A stretch of DNA of 64,000 bases from Lutraria lutraria (lineage: Eukaryota; Mollusca; Bivalvia; Venerida; Mactridae): the NCBI GenBank assembly GCA_964023205.1, contig OZ026843.1:4015029-4079028 (forward strand), written 5' to 3'. Each line of letters begins with the position of its first letter. Position 1 is the stretch's first letter. Shown piece by piece: positions 26,599-40,348 of this stretch. Below the pieces are notes generated by a model, which made no database searches, was not told the origin of the DNA, and saw nothing but the letters and a program-made list of their open reading frames with translations. Made by a program: the position numbers and the translations under genes.

Positions 26599-29500
26599 GT
26601 ATTTTTATTTTCTATTCCACATGTAATATACAACAGTCTATTTTGATACAAAGTACATAGTAAAGCAAACATGTCTAATTTTTTGTCTAATATTATTGTA
26701 TATATATAACAGTACTATCATGTAACAAATGCACTACAAAAGAAGAAAAGTCAACTTATCAAAATTAATACACAGTGATTGTGTAGTCGCTTAGTTATTA
26801 AATAGTTTCATTTTGTTTTAACAAAAGTTATTGTAGACAGGAATAATTAAAGTTTAAAGAAAATAGGCTTTAAATTAAGCATTATATTACCATACTTCAT
26901 TATTAGTTACAAGGTTTGTGTTATGAAAAATAAATAAATGACAATTAAAATATCTAGTATAACAAATGACGACCTAATGACCTAGTGATTAAGGTGAAAC
27001 ATAGGGCTGTATAATGACTATAAATAAAAATAACTTAACAACTTTGTGTATATTATCTTAAGCAAATGTCTTAGTTTTACAGCAGAAACATGTATAATTG
27101 AATTATATGAAAAAATAAAACAATTGCCACATTATTAATATTTATCATTATCATTAAGGTAGTTGTAACAGAGATCATATATCTGTAAAAGTTTTCAATA
27201 ACAGTACTTTTGACAAAGTGTCGTTTTCCTTGTTATGTGTTTTAAGACTGAAAAAAAAATAGACAATTATATATCACATGGGTATTTTAGATGACTCATT
27301 GAATTTATACAGAACAAAAATACTAGCATATTCAGTAAAAGAAAAAGGTGCAAGGAGGAGAGAAAGACAGTAAGTGTAGTCGACAGTTATCTTTCAAATG
27401 ACATTGATACAGTTAGAAAAAGATACTGAAAACAGTTTTCCAGCATATGTATTCTATTTTTTTTAAAGAAGAATCAAGTGAATCTTTTAGTACCTTTAGT
27501 ACATAGAATGAATACAAGATGACTATATCATTGTTGATTATATCCAGAGATCTGAAAATTTTCTCCATGTTTTTGAAAATTTTATCATAGTGCCACTTTT
27601 GCAAGCCTGGTATTTTTCACACATTAACTGGTTTTTAAACCTTGACTTAAAGAGGTCAACATTTGGTATCATATTTTTCTGTTTAAATTTAAAAATAAAT
27701 TGTTTAGCTATAAGCAAAACATAATTAGTTGGGACATCAAATTTCTTATTTCCAAGTAGCATATCTAGTTTAGAATAAGTGTTTATAGAATAACCGAATG
27801 TATGATTTAACCAAGATATCAAGGAATGCCAAAAACAAGATACAAATCTACATTCAAAGAATAAATGCACCATAGTTTCTGAATTTTGGTTACACAATGA
27901 ACATAAATCATTATCTTTAAGTCCTATTTTACTTAACAACCGGTTTGTGCCTAATATTCTATGGTTTATTCTATATTGTAGCCATTGGAGACTTGAATCC
28001 TTGGTGGTATGAAATGGGATATCATAAAAAAAAGTCCAATTGAAGTTTTGATGCAGACTAAGATCAGTAATCCACTTTCTTTGGGATTTTAGTTGTCATG
28101 AAGTTTTTTGTAAAAGACAATCATAAATTCTTCTACATCCTTTTGTAGTACCATAGATAGTTTTAATAACTGAGGGGAAAATAGGTAAATGTGATTTATT
28201 CAATGGGGTTTGAATTGAATAAGTATTCAGAACTTTTTTAAAACAATTAATTAGGCCTCTAAATTGTAAAAAATGCGTATTAACATTCCATTTGATACTG
28301 AATTGGTCGTATGACATAATTTGGCCATTATCATCTAGGAGGTCATTAACATAATTTATACCTTTGTCCGAATAATTCTTGTAAAAGACAACATTACCCC
28401 CTATTTTAAACAGCCTATTTAACCACAAAGGTGACAATTGAAAAGTGCTTTTAGAAACTGGGAGATTATCTTGTAAAATGATTATACTTTGCAACACATC
28501 TTTCCAAAATATATTACCTACTGTAGAGAGCTTATTACTTAAAAAATCGCTTCCAAATGAGGCTAGTTTTGAAATGAAAGGGTATGTTCTATGAATAAAA
28601 TCACTGTATCTTGTATTTTTCTGAGAAATCTTTTTCAACCAAGTACATTTTAGAGCTGCTATGAATTTTTTTATATCTATCATTCTTAACCCTCCATTTT
28701 TATAATCCTGTGTTATACAATCTCTTTTAACTTTATCAGGTCCACCACTCCATAAAAAATTGTAGCATAAATTTTGTATGTTATTAATTATCTTATCTGG
28801 GGGTGTGGGTAGGCTCAGGATTAGGTGATTAATTTTTGGTAAAGCTAAGGACTTAATTACAACAATTTTTCCAATAGGGGTTAATACTCTTTTATTGAAA
28901 CAATTGAAAATGTTTTTAATACCCTCTATACCTTTGTTAAAGTTCAATTCAACAATATTATCAAGATTGGTAGAAAAATTTACACCTAACATAGTAAAAA
29001 TATCTTTCTCCCACATTAATGTTAATTCAGGACATAAAGGAGTATTATCATTTTTCTTAGTACCAATCCATACCGCCTTTGTTTTGTCTATATTAAGGCA
29101 CAAACCTGATATGTTAGCATAGAATTTTAAAGTAATCATTGTATTACGAAGAGAATTTTCAGACCCATCTAACAAAACTGTTGTATCATCTGCATATTGT
29201 GACAATAAAAATTCAAAACCATTAATTTGAATACCTTTAATTTGTTGATTACTTTTAAGCATCAAGGACAAAATTTCAGCGCAGATAATAAATAGGTAAG
29301 GTGAAAGAGGATCACCTTGACGACAGCCACGACACACAGGGAACCAATCAGACATATGTCCGTTAACAATGACACAAGATTGAATATTTGTATAAAAAAC
29401 CTGAACCCACCTAATCAAATTTTCGCCAAAGTTAAAAAATTTCAGAACTTTAAACATATACTCCCAGGAAATTGAGTCAAACGCAGTAGCAAAATCTAGA

Positions 29501-32068
29501 AGTAAAAGCATACCAGGAATCTCAAGTTTTTCTGTGTAGTATAAAACGTCATAAATAAGTCGAACATTGTCGCCTATATATCTTCCAGGAACAAAGCCAT
29601 TTTGATCTTCACTAATGATATTACCTAAAACACCCTTTAGACGGGCTGCTATAGCTGAAGATGCAATTTTATAAGACACATTAAGCAGGGAGATTGGTCT
29701 CCAGTTTTTTAACAAAAGTTTATCTTTATTTCCTTTCGGTATACATGTAATTACCCCTTGTTTGAGACTTGGAGATAATTCTCCACTTTCAAAGGACTTA
29801 TTAATAGACCGGACTAAAAAGTCTCCAATGTCATTCCAGAAAAATTTGAAAAAAGATACCGTAAAACCACTACTTCCTGGAACTGAACTATTTTTCATTT
29901 TCTTTAACGAATTTAACATTTCTGAAATTGACAATTTCTCTTCCAATACAGCCTGATCATTCAATGAAAGTTTTTTAACTGAATTTTTAAAGAAGGACTC
30001 TGGGTTAAAGTTTTCTACAGGTCTATATGCGTATAATGATTTATAATGATTCATTGTTTCTAAAATTATTTTATCATGTTCAATTAAAGTCTCCCCAGAG
30101 TTTGTAATTAGTTTATTCATTAGTTTTGATACAAAATTTCTATTCTCTAAATTACAGAAGTAGTTTGTAGGTTTTTCGCCTTCATGAATCCACTTTGCCC
30201 GAGATCTGATTAATTTACCTTCAAGATACTTTTTTCTATAATCAGACAATTCTTTTTTCTTATTTTCCAGTATATCAATATCAATATTGTTTTGATTATT
30301 TAATCTTTCAATTTCTTTAATGAGATTACTTTGTTTATTAGAATCATGTCTTTTCTTAAAAGTTGAGTATGAAATTGTTTCACCTCTTATTTCCATAAGT
30401 AATGTTTAATAGAATAGTCTGTCATCTATATCAAAAATTATATCTTTATTCCTAATGTCATTGAGAGTACCGGTAAGATCATTTAGATTTGTAATAGAGG
30501 CATACTGATTTTTGACTCTCTTTATTGTTTCTTTGACTTTCTTAACATAATCTAAATCTTTAAGTAAGGAGTCATTGAATTTCCAATATGAAGAACCTTT
30601 TTCATTTTTTTCTAAAGATAAACATATTGTAATCATTGCATGATCAGTTCTATATCCGGGTAAGATGTCACTATTCAAAATTTTTGAGAATAATAAACTA
30701 GATATAAGAAAGAAATCAAGTCTTGCTTGTTTGATAGGATTCTTTTTTAACCATGTAAATTTCTTTTTTTCTAAGTGTTCTTCTCGCCAACAATCAATAA
30801 GATTATAATCAGATTTAATTTCTAAAACTTTATTTCTAGCATTTGGATTATTAACGTTAACATAATTTAAATAATCCATTTCTGGACAGAGAACAAGGTT
30901 AAAATCTCCAACCAAAATACAATTATTTTCTATATTGGACAATTTTGTACCAATATAATCATAAAACCCAGGTTGATCATTATTAGGTCCATAGATGCAA
31001 AAGAGAGAGATATCAGTATTATAAGAAGTAAAATTAACGATTAAAAGATTGCCGTTATCATCTTTCTCTATATTTTTGAATGTAAAATCAAAATTATTAT
31101 TAATTAAGATTGATACACCTCTGGACTGAGAGGAGAAGTTATTGAAAAAGCAGTCATAACCCCACATACTCCTAGTAATACGTTTATCATTATATGTGAA
31201 ATGGGTGTCCTGCAGACATATCAGATTGTAATTGTAGGATTTAAGGAAGTTAAAAACATCTTGTCTTTTTTTTATGTCATTTAGCCCCTGCACATTCATG
31301 GAAGCAATCTTTCATTCACCTGACATAATTAAATTTACCTTGTATTTTAATATTCTGGATAACAATCAACAATGACAAGCACAACATTTCATGATTCACA
31401 TCCATACTGGATCTCTTATGAAAACTTTCTAACTGAACTGATGCATTCACTGTTTCATACAGGTACCAACTACATGTACTGTGTCTTACTAAAAATATCC
31501 TGAAAGAACATGGAAGATAGCAAAGATAGAGGAACATGATCATTGTAGAAATATGCATTTGTACAACCAGAAATATTTTGTAAAAAGAAACTGGTAACTA
31601 AGGAGATAATTTAAAAAGAAGGATATTAAATTTTGTGTGAAAAAAAAGTTAAATATTAAACTTATACATATATATATAATGTAAACAAAACAATACCATT
31701 CCTTCAAATCACCATGGCATAGACATTACCATATGTGACAGGAGACTTCATACTACATGTACTACATAATAAAGTTGTCACTGGAACCTGTGTGTAGATA
31801 AAGAATCAGAATATATAACATGGCAATCATAGAATCAAAGCAAAAATATCAATTTTACCCCTGATCCATCAATTAAATAACTTTTTGTATATATGTACAT
31901 CTAGTCAGGGATATAAATCCTTGGTATTGTATTAGTACTATTACTTCAACATATTACTCACAAAATACATAATAAACAGTACACTTATAACCCAAACCGT
32001 TATCAAACCTTTATACAGAAATGAGAAACAATGATAAATAAAAAGATAGACTGCAGTACATATCGTCA
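26575..32068 (-). mobile_element. L1/Tx1-like LINE, about 5.5 kb, inserted in the 37-bp minisatellite
   Basis: The 3' end is an A tail at 26598-26575, followed upstream by about 940 bp of 3' UTR and a 3.76-kb ORF2. About 770 bp precede ORF2 with no recognisable ORF1, so the copy is probably 5'-truncated or the family has a short leader. TAATGTACATCTT is present at 26562-26574 and again at 32069-32081, a target-site duplication of 13-14 bp. Both flanks are minisatellite. The ORF2 layout of apurinic-type endonuclease, reverse transcriptase, then a C-terminal CCHC domain is that of the L1/Tx1 group; the clade is from memory of domain order, not a tree. Confidence 0.9.
27538..31299 (-). pseudogene. 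LINE ORF2 (endonuclease, reverse transcriptase, CCHC) with two in-frame stops
   Basis: ORF2 nicks target DNA and reverse-transcribes the element RNA. One reading frame of 1254 codons is closed only by a TAA at 30408-30406 and a TGA at 28098-28096. Residues 1-230 carry endonuclease motifs LQDTHF, VGDFN, RLDFFL and TDHAMI. The reverse transcriptase shows NWRPISLLNVSYK, FVPGRY, FATAFDSISW, CRQGDPLSPYLF and the catalytic YADD (near 29,200). The tail at about 27,890 has C-x2-C-x8-H-x4-C. No frameshift is seen, so decay is slight. The first ATG (31299) starts MNVQGLND; an in-frame stop lies six codons upstream. The copy is unlikely to be active unless the stops are read through. Confidence 0.9.
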
Positions 32069-35000
32069 TAATGTACATCTTTATTGTAGGAACATAATAT
32101 GCTTTTAATGTACATCTTTATTGTAGGAACATAGTATGCTTTGAATGTGCACCTTTATTGTAGGAACATAGGCCGCATTGAATGTACACCTTTATTGTAG
32201 GAACATAGTATGCTTTGAATGTGCACCTTTATTGTAGGAACATAGGCCGCATTGAATGTACACCTTTATTGTAGGAACATAGTCCCCATTGAATGTACAT
32301 CTTTATTGTAGGAACATAGTATGCTTTGAATGTACATCTTTATTGTAGGAACATAGGCCGCATTGAATGTATACCTTTATTGTAGGAACATAGTCCGCAT
32401 TGAATGTACACCTTTATTGAAGGAACATAGTCCCCATTGAATGTACACCTTTATTGTAGGAACATAGTATGCTTTGAATGTACACCTTTATTGTAGGAAC
32501 ATAGTCCGCATTGAATGTACACCTTTATTGTAGGAACATAGTATGCATTGAATGTACACCTTTATTGTAGGAACAAAGTCCGCATTGAATGTAGACCTTT
32601 ATTGTAGGAACATAGTATGCATTGAATGTGCACCTTTATTGTAGGAACATAGTCCGCATTGAATGTACACCTTTATTGTAGGAACATAGGCCGCATTGAA
32701 TGTAAACCTTTATTGTAGGAACATAGTATGCTTGGAATGTACACCTTTATTGTAGGAACATAGTCCGCATTGAATGTGCACCTTTATTGTAGGAACATAG
32801 TATGCTTTGAATGTGCACCTTTATTGTAGGAACATAGTATGCATTGAATGTACACCTTTATTGTAGGAACATAGTATGCATTGAATGTACACCTTTATTG
32901 TAGGAACATAGTCCGCATTGAATGTACACCTTTATTGTAGGAACATAGTATGCTTTGAATGTGCACCTTTATTGTAGGAACATAGTATGCTTTGAATGTG
33001 CACCTTTATTGTAGGAACATAGTCCGCATTAAATGTACACCTTTATTGTAGGAACATAGTCCGCATTGAATGTACACCTTTATTGTAGGAACATAGTATG
33101 CTTTGAATGTGCACCTTTATTGTAGGAACATAGTATGCTTTGAATGTGCACCTTTATTGTAGGAACATAGTCCGCATTAAATGTACACCTTTATTGTAGG
33201 AACATAGTATGCTTTGAATGTACATCTTTATTGTAGGAACATAGTATGCTTTGAATGTACATCTTTATTGTAGGAACATAGGCCGCATTGAATGTACACC
33301 TTTATTGTAGGAACATAGTCCGCATTGAATGTACACCTTTATTGTAGGAACATAGTATGCTTTGAATGTGTACCTTTATTGTAGGAACATAGTATGCTTT
33401 GAATGTACATCTTTATTGTAGGAACACAGTATGCTTGGAATGTACATCTTTATTGTAGGAACATAGGCCGCATTGAATGTACACCTTTATTGTAGGAACA
33501 TAGGCCGCATTGAATGTACACCTTTATTGTAGGAACATAGTATGCTTTGAATGTACACATGTATTGTAGGAACATAGTCCGCATTGAATGTACACCTTTA
33601 TTGTAGGAACATAGTATGCATTGAATGTACACCTTTATTGTAGGAACATAGGCCGCATTGAATATACACCTTTATTGTTGGAACATAGTCCGCATTGAAT
33701 GTACACCTTTATTGTAGGAACATAGTCCCCATTGAATGTACACCTTTATTGTAGGAACATAGTATGCTTTGAATGTGCACCTTTATTGTAGGAACATAGT
33801 ATGCTTTGAATGTGCACCTTTATTGTAGGAACATAGTCCGCATTAAATGTACACCTTTATTGTAGGAACATAGTCCGCATTGAATGTACACCTTTATTGT
33901 AGGAACATAGTATGCTTTGAATGTGCACCTTTATTGTAGGAACATAGTATGCTTTGAATGTGCACCTTTATTGTAGGAACATAGTCCGCATTAAATGTAC
34001 ACCTTTATTGTAGGAACATAGTATGCTTTGAATGTACATCTTTATTGTAGGAACATAGTATGCTTGGAATGTACATCTTTATTGTAGGAACATAGGCCGC
34101 ATTGAATGTACACCTTTATTGTAGGAACATAGTCCGCATTGAATGTACACCTTTATTGTAGGAACATAGTATGCTTTGAATGTGTACCTTTATTGTAGGA
34201 ACATAGTATGCTTTGAATGTACATCTTTATTGTAGGAACACAGTATGCTTGGAATGTACATCTTTATTGTAGGAACATAGGCCGCATTGAATGTACACCT
34301 TTATTGTAGGAACATAGGCCGCATTGAATGTACACCTTTATTGTAGGAACATAGTATGCTTTGAATGTACACATGTATTGTAGGAACATAGTCCGCATTG
34401 AATGTACACCTTTATTGTAGGAACATAGTATGCATTGAATGTACACCTTTATTGTAGGAACATAGGCCGCATTGAATATACACCTTTATTGTTGGAACAT
34501 AGTCCGCATTGAATGTACACCTTTATTGTAGGAACATAGTCCCCATTGAATGTACACCTTTATTGTAGGAACATAGTATGCATTGAATGTACACCTTTAT
34601 TGTAGGAACATAGTATGCATTGAATGTACACCTTTATTGTAGGAACTTAGTATGCATTGAATGTACACCTTTATTGTAGGACATAGTATGCTTTGAATGT
34701 TCATCTTTATTGTAGGAACATAGTATGCTTTGAATGTACACCTTTATTGTAGGAACATAGTATGCATTGAATGTACACCTTTATTGTAGGAACATAGTAT
34801 GCATTGAATATACACCTTTATTGTAGGAACATAGTCCGCATTGAATGTACACCTTTATTGTAGGAACATAGTATGCATTGAACGTACACCTTTATTGTAG
34901 GACATAGTATGCATTGAATGTACACCTTTATTGTAGGAACATAGTCCCCATTGAATGTACACCTTTATTGTAGGAACATAGTATGCATTGAATGTACACC

Positions 35001-38000
35001 TTTATTGTAGGAACATAGTATGCATTGAATGTGCACCTTTATTGTAGGAACATAGTATGCATTGAATGTACACCTTTATTGTAGGAACATAGTATGCATT
35101 GAATGTACACCTTTATTGTAGGAACATAGTCCGCATTGAATGTACACCTTTATTGTAGGAACATAGTATGCTTTGAATGTGCACCTTTATTGTAGGAACA
35201 TAGTATGCTTTGAATGTGCACCTTTATTGTAGGAACATAGTCCGCATTAAATGTACACCTTTATTGTAGGAACATAGTATGCTTTGAATGTACATCTTTA
35301 TTGTAGGAACATAGTATGCTTGGAATGTACATCTTTATTGTAGGAACATAGGCCGCATTGAATGTACACCTTTATTGTAGGAACATAGTCCGCATTGAAT
35401 GTACACCTTTATTGTAGGAACATAGTATGCTTTGAATGTGCACCTTTATTGTAGGAACATAGTATGCTTTGAATGTGCACCTTTATTGTAGGAACATAGT
35501 CCGCATTAAATGTACACCTTTATTGTAGGAACATAGTATGCTTTGAATGTACATCTTTATTGTAGGAACATAGTATGCTTGGAATGTACATCTTTATTGT
35601 AGGAACATAGGCCGCATTGAATGTACACCTTTATTGTAGGAACATAGTCCGCATTGAATGTACACCTTTATTGTAGGAACATAGTCCGCATTGAATGTGT
35701 ACCTTTATTGTAGGAACATAGTATGCTTTGAATGTACATCTTTATTGTAGGAACATAGGCCGCATTGAATGTACACCTTTATTGTAGGAACATAGGCCGC
35801 ATTGAATGTACACCTTTATTGTAGGAACATAGTATGCTTTGAATGTACACATGTATTGTAGGAACATAGTCCGCATTGAATGTACACCTTTATTGTAGGA
35901 ACATAGTATGCATTGAATGTACACCTTTATTGTAGGAACATAGGCCGCATTGAATGTACACCTTTATTGTTGGAACATAGTCCGCATTGAATGTACACCT
36001 TTATTGTAGGAACATAGTATGCATTGAACGTACACCTTTATTGTAGGACATAGTATGCATTGAATGTACACCTTTATTGAAGGAACATAGTCCCCATTGA
36101 ATGTACACCTTTATTGTAGGAACATAGTATGCATTGAATGTACACCTTTATTGTAGGAACATAGTATGCATTGAATGTACACCTTTATTGTAGGAACTTA
36201 GTATGCATTGAATGTACACCTTTAGTGTAGGACATAGTATGCTTTGAATGTTCATCTTTATTGTAGGAACATAGTATGCTTTGAATGTACACCTTTATTG
36301 TAGGAACATAGTATGCATTGAATGTACACCTTTATTGCAGGAACATAGTATGCATTGAATATACACCTTTATTGTAGGAACATAGTCCGCATTGAATGTA
36401 CACCTTTATTGTAGGAACATAGTATGCATTGAACGTACACCTTTATTGTAGGACATAGTATGCATTGAATGTACACCTTTATTGTAGGAACATAGTCCCC
36501 ATTGAATGTACACCTTTATTGTAGGAACTTAGTATGCATTGAATGTACACCTTTATTGTAGGACATAGTATGCTTTGAATGTTCATCTTTATTGTAGGAA
36601 CATAGTATGCTTTGAATGTACACCTTTATTGTAGGAACATAGTATGCATTGAATGTACACCTTTATTGTAGGAACATAGTATGCATTGAATATACACCTT
36701 TATTGTAGGAACATAGTCCGCATTGAATGTACACCTTTATTGTAGGAACATAGTATGCATTGAACGTACACCTTTATTGTAGGACATAGTATGCATTGAA
36801 TGTACACCTTTATTGTAGGAACATAGTCCCCATTGAATGTACACCTTTATTGTAGGAACATAGTATGCATTGAATGTACACCTTTATTGTAGGAACATAG
36901 TATGCATTGAATGTGCACCTTTATTGTAGGAACATAGTATGCATTGAATGTACACCTTTATTGTAGGAACATAGTATGCATTGAATGTACACCTTTATTG
37001 TAGGAACATAGTCCGCATTGAATGTACACCTTTATTGTAGGAACATAGTATGCTTTGAATGTGCACCTTTATTGTAGGAACATAGTATGCTTTGAATGTG
37101 CACCTTTATTGTAGGAACATAGTCCGCATTAAATGTACACCTTTATTGTAGGAACATAGTATGCTTTGAATGTACATCTTTATTGTAGGAACATAGTATG
37201 CTTGGAATGTACATCTTTATTGTAGGAACATAGGCCGCATTGAATGTACACCTTTATTGTAGGAACATAGTCCGCATTGAATGTACACCTTTATTGTAGG
37301 AACATAGTATGCTTTGAATGTGCACCTTTATTGTAGGAACATAGTATGCTTTGAATGTGCACCTTTATTGTAGGAACATAGTCCGCATTAAATGTACACC
37401 TTTATTGTAGGAACATAGTATGCTTTGAATGTACATCTTTATTGTAGGAACATAGTATGCTTGGAATGTACATCTTTATTGTAGGAACATAGGCCGCATT
37501 GAATGTACACCTTTATTGTAGGAACATAGTCCGCATTGAATGTACACCTTTATTGTAGGAACATAGTCCGCATTGAATGTGTACCTTTATTGTAGGAACA
37601 TAGTATGCTTTGAGTGTACATCTTTATTGTAGGAACATAGTATGCTTGGAATGTACATCTTTATTGTAGGAACATAGGCCGCATTGAATGTACACCTTTA
37701 TTGTAGGAACATAGTCCCCATTGAATGTACACCTTTATTGTAGGAACATAGTATGCTTTGAATGTACACATGTATTGTAGGAACATAGTCCGCATTGAAT
37801 GTACACCTTTATTGTAGGAACATAGTATGCATTGAATGTACACCTTTATTGTAGGAACATAGGCCGCATTGAATGTACACCTTTATTGTTGGAACATAGT
37901 CCGCATTGAATGTACACCTTTATTGTAGGAACATAGTATGCATTGAACGTACACCTTTATTGTAGGACATAGTATGCATTGAATGTACACCTTTATTGAA

Positions 38001-39205
38001 GGAACATAGTCCCCATTGAATGTACACCTTTATTGTAGGAACATAGTATGCATTGAATGTACACCTTTATTGTAGGAACATAGTATGCATTGAATGTACA
38101 CCTTTATTGTAGGAACTTAGTATGCATTGAATGTACACCTTTAGTGTAGGATATAGTATGCTTTGAATGTTCATCTTTATTGTAGGAACATAGTATGCTT
38201 TGAATGTACACCTTTATTGTAGGAACATAGTATGCATTGAATGTACACCTTTATTGCAGGAACATAGTATGCATTGAATATACACCTTTATTGTAGGAAC
38301 ATAGTCCGCATTGAATGTACACCTTTATTGTAGGAACATAGTATGCATTGAACGTACACCTTTATTGTAGGACATAGTATGCATTGAATGTACACCTTTA
38401 TTGTAGGAACATAGTCCCCATTGAATGTACACCTTTATTGTAGGAACTTAGTATGCATTGAATGTACACCTTTAGTGTAGGACATAGTATGCTTTGAATA
38501 TTCATCTTTATTGTAGGAACATAGTATGCTTTGAATGTACACCTTTATTGTAGGAACATAGTATGCATTGAATGTACACCTTTATTGCAGGAACATAGTA
38601 TGCATTGAATATACACCTTTATTGTAGGAACATAGTCCGCATTGAATGTACACCTTTATTGTAGGAACATAGTATGCATTGAACGTACACCTTTATTGTA
38701 GGACATAGTATGCATTGAATGTACACCTTTATTGTAGGAACATAGTCCCCATTGAATGTACACCTTTATTGTAGGAACATAGTATGCATTGAATGTACAC
38801 CTTTATTGTAGGAACATAGTATGCATTGAATGTACACCTTTATTGTAGGAACATAGTATGCATTGAATGTACACCTTTATTGTAGGAACATAGTATGCAT
38901 TGAATGTACACCTTTATTGTAGGAACATAGTATGCATTGAATGTACACCTTTATTGTAGGAACTTAGTATGCATTGAATGTACACCTTTATTGTAGGACA
39001 TAGTATGCTTTGAATGTTCATCTTTATTGTAGGAACATAGTATGCTTTGAATGTACACCTTTATTTTAGGAACATAGTATGCATTGAATGTACACCTTTA
39101 TTGTAGGAACATAGTATGCATTGAATGTACATCTTTATTGTAGGAACATAGTATGCATTGAATGTACACCTTTATTGTAGGACATAGTATGCATTGAATG
39201 TACAC
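32069..39205. repeat. 37-bp minisatellite, main array (about 190 copies)
   Basis: The unit is TGAATGTACACCTTTATTG, then TAGGAACATAG, then a variable TATGCAT, TATGCTT, TCCGCAT, TCCCCAT or GCCGCAT. Variants include GGACATAG (one base short), CCTTTAGTG, ACATGTATTG and TGCACC. Blocks of identical variant order recur with offsets of 814 bp (33.45 and 34.26 kb), about 1478 bp and about 1919 bp (35.74 and 37.66 kb), so large segments were duplicated inside the array. The 60-codon minus-strand frames at 33450, 34264, 35742 and 37661 are by-products of this duplication and not genes. Confidence 0.97.
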
Positions 39206-39617
39206 ATTATATACATATAATATATACATTGAAGTGTTTTGTGCTAAGGTATTGTGAAAAAATAGAACAATCGTTTTAAAAAGTGGACTATGACTATTGT
39301 TCCGCTTCAGAACGAGTTAAAATACATCTGGAATTTCAATACATATATGCAAATTATCCCACAAAACCACTTTTAAAAGCTGACAAGAAATTGATTATAA
39401 ATACATGATCGTAAAATATTCAACAAAAATAGCAATACTGAAATTCACAGTAAATATATATTTTAAAAAGCAATCAATTCTTACTTACCCATCACCCCAT
39501 TATTTGTACAAATGACCGTAGACAGACCGACACTTGACAGGCAAAACACTGAATTCGATCCAGGTTCGCCTAACATATACCATGAATGACTGCAGATGCT
39601 CAGATGCTAAATCACAG
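39206..39617. other. no gene recognised; array edge and possible intron end
   Basis: AT-rich sequence between the minisatellite and the exon-like ORF. Possible splice acceptors CAG occur at 39561-39563 and 39615-39617; neither has a good pyrimidine tract. Confidence 0.4.
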
Positions 39618-39902
39618 AGAGTTTCATGGATGGCCTACATCAAACCATCTGTTTTTATGGGAATGCCAGTTTTAACTTTTCTAACATTTTGTGACACTAT
39701 TATAGGGGCAAACTCATCGGGCAGCTCTTCGCCGTACCATCTCGATGTTATCTTGAATATGTGGACTCCACACTTTTATTTGATTTTCATACAAACTTTC
39801 TTTTTATTTTTTTTGTCCTTTTATGTTTTGAGTGATCCAGTGAAGAGACGGCAACATCTTATGAGGGGAAGAAGGAGAACTGATTTGTTCCCTTTTAAAT
39901 GA
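39618..39902 (+). CDS. unidentified terminal exon of a small membrane-protein-like gene
   Basis: The frame is open from 39534 to a TGA at 39900-39902. After a CAG at 39615-39617 it encodes about 94 residues: SWMAYIKPSVFMGMPVLTF, TFCDTIIGA, a polar NSSGSSSPYHLD segment, a hydrophobic FYLIFIQTFFLFFLSFYVLS (likely membrane segment), and a basic tail with KRRQHLMRGRRR. Codon third positions are mixed and G/C-rich relative to the flanks, as in coding DNA. I do not recognise the family. Phase 0 at this acceptor matches the phase-0 donor at 22721, so a two-exon gene with a 16.9-kb intron holding the LINE and minisatellite is possible; CAG at 39561 is an alternative acceptor. It could also be a chance ORF. 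Confidence 0.35.
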   Translation, partial: RVSWMAYIKPSVFMGMPVLTFLTFCDTIIGANSSGSSSPYHLDVILNMWTPHFYLIFIQTFFLFFLSFYVLSDPVKRRQHLMRGRRRTDLFPFK

Positions 39903-40348
39903 GAAATTTGAGTATTGTCTATAGATCTTCAATGGAATTGGAACTGTAGTCAATAATCATCAAGAGGGATCTAGAATATATGCATTGTTGGAATTTAACC
40001 CAGTTAGCCTTACGGAATAAGTGAACTGTGTGTGGTGTCTGTTTATTAAGACGGGGTCTAACGTCAGAGATAATTTGGAGGATTTCATGATAACAAATAT
40101 CGGCTTTTGACTTTACATATTTGATTTGGATAGGGTTAGATATGATGAATAAATCCAAATGGTTACATTGTGTTTAACCTAACCTTGTGAAGAAAGTCTT
40201 CATAAAGCAACGATGCGCTCGATGTCCGAATTAAGATTACCATTCAACCAAACTTACCTTTCCGTTTGTTTTAGAATACTTATACAAAAGTTAGTAAAAG
40301 CTCAACTAGATCTATAACTGTGCATCATAATCTACAAACAAAACTTAA

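Noticed and set aside
28895..29956. Plus-strand ORFs of 64-75 codons
   Set aside because: Shadows of the LINE reverse transcriptase on the opposite strand.
33450..37843. Four near-identical 60-codon minus-strand ORFs in the 37-bp array
   Set aside because: They arise from the minisatellite: the unit length is 1 mod 3, so three units make a 37-codon period. The frames stay open only where an ACATGTATTG variant removes a stop. They mark duplicated blocks and are not genes.
26250..39205. CRISPR-like regular array
   Set aside because: The units are contiguous, without unique spacers, and the context is eukaryotic.
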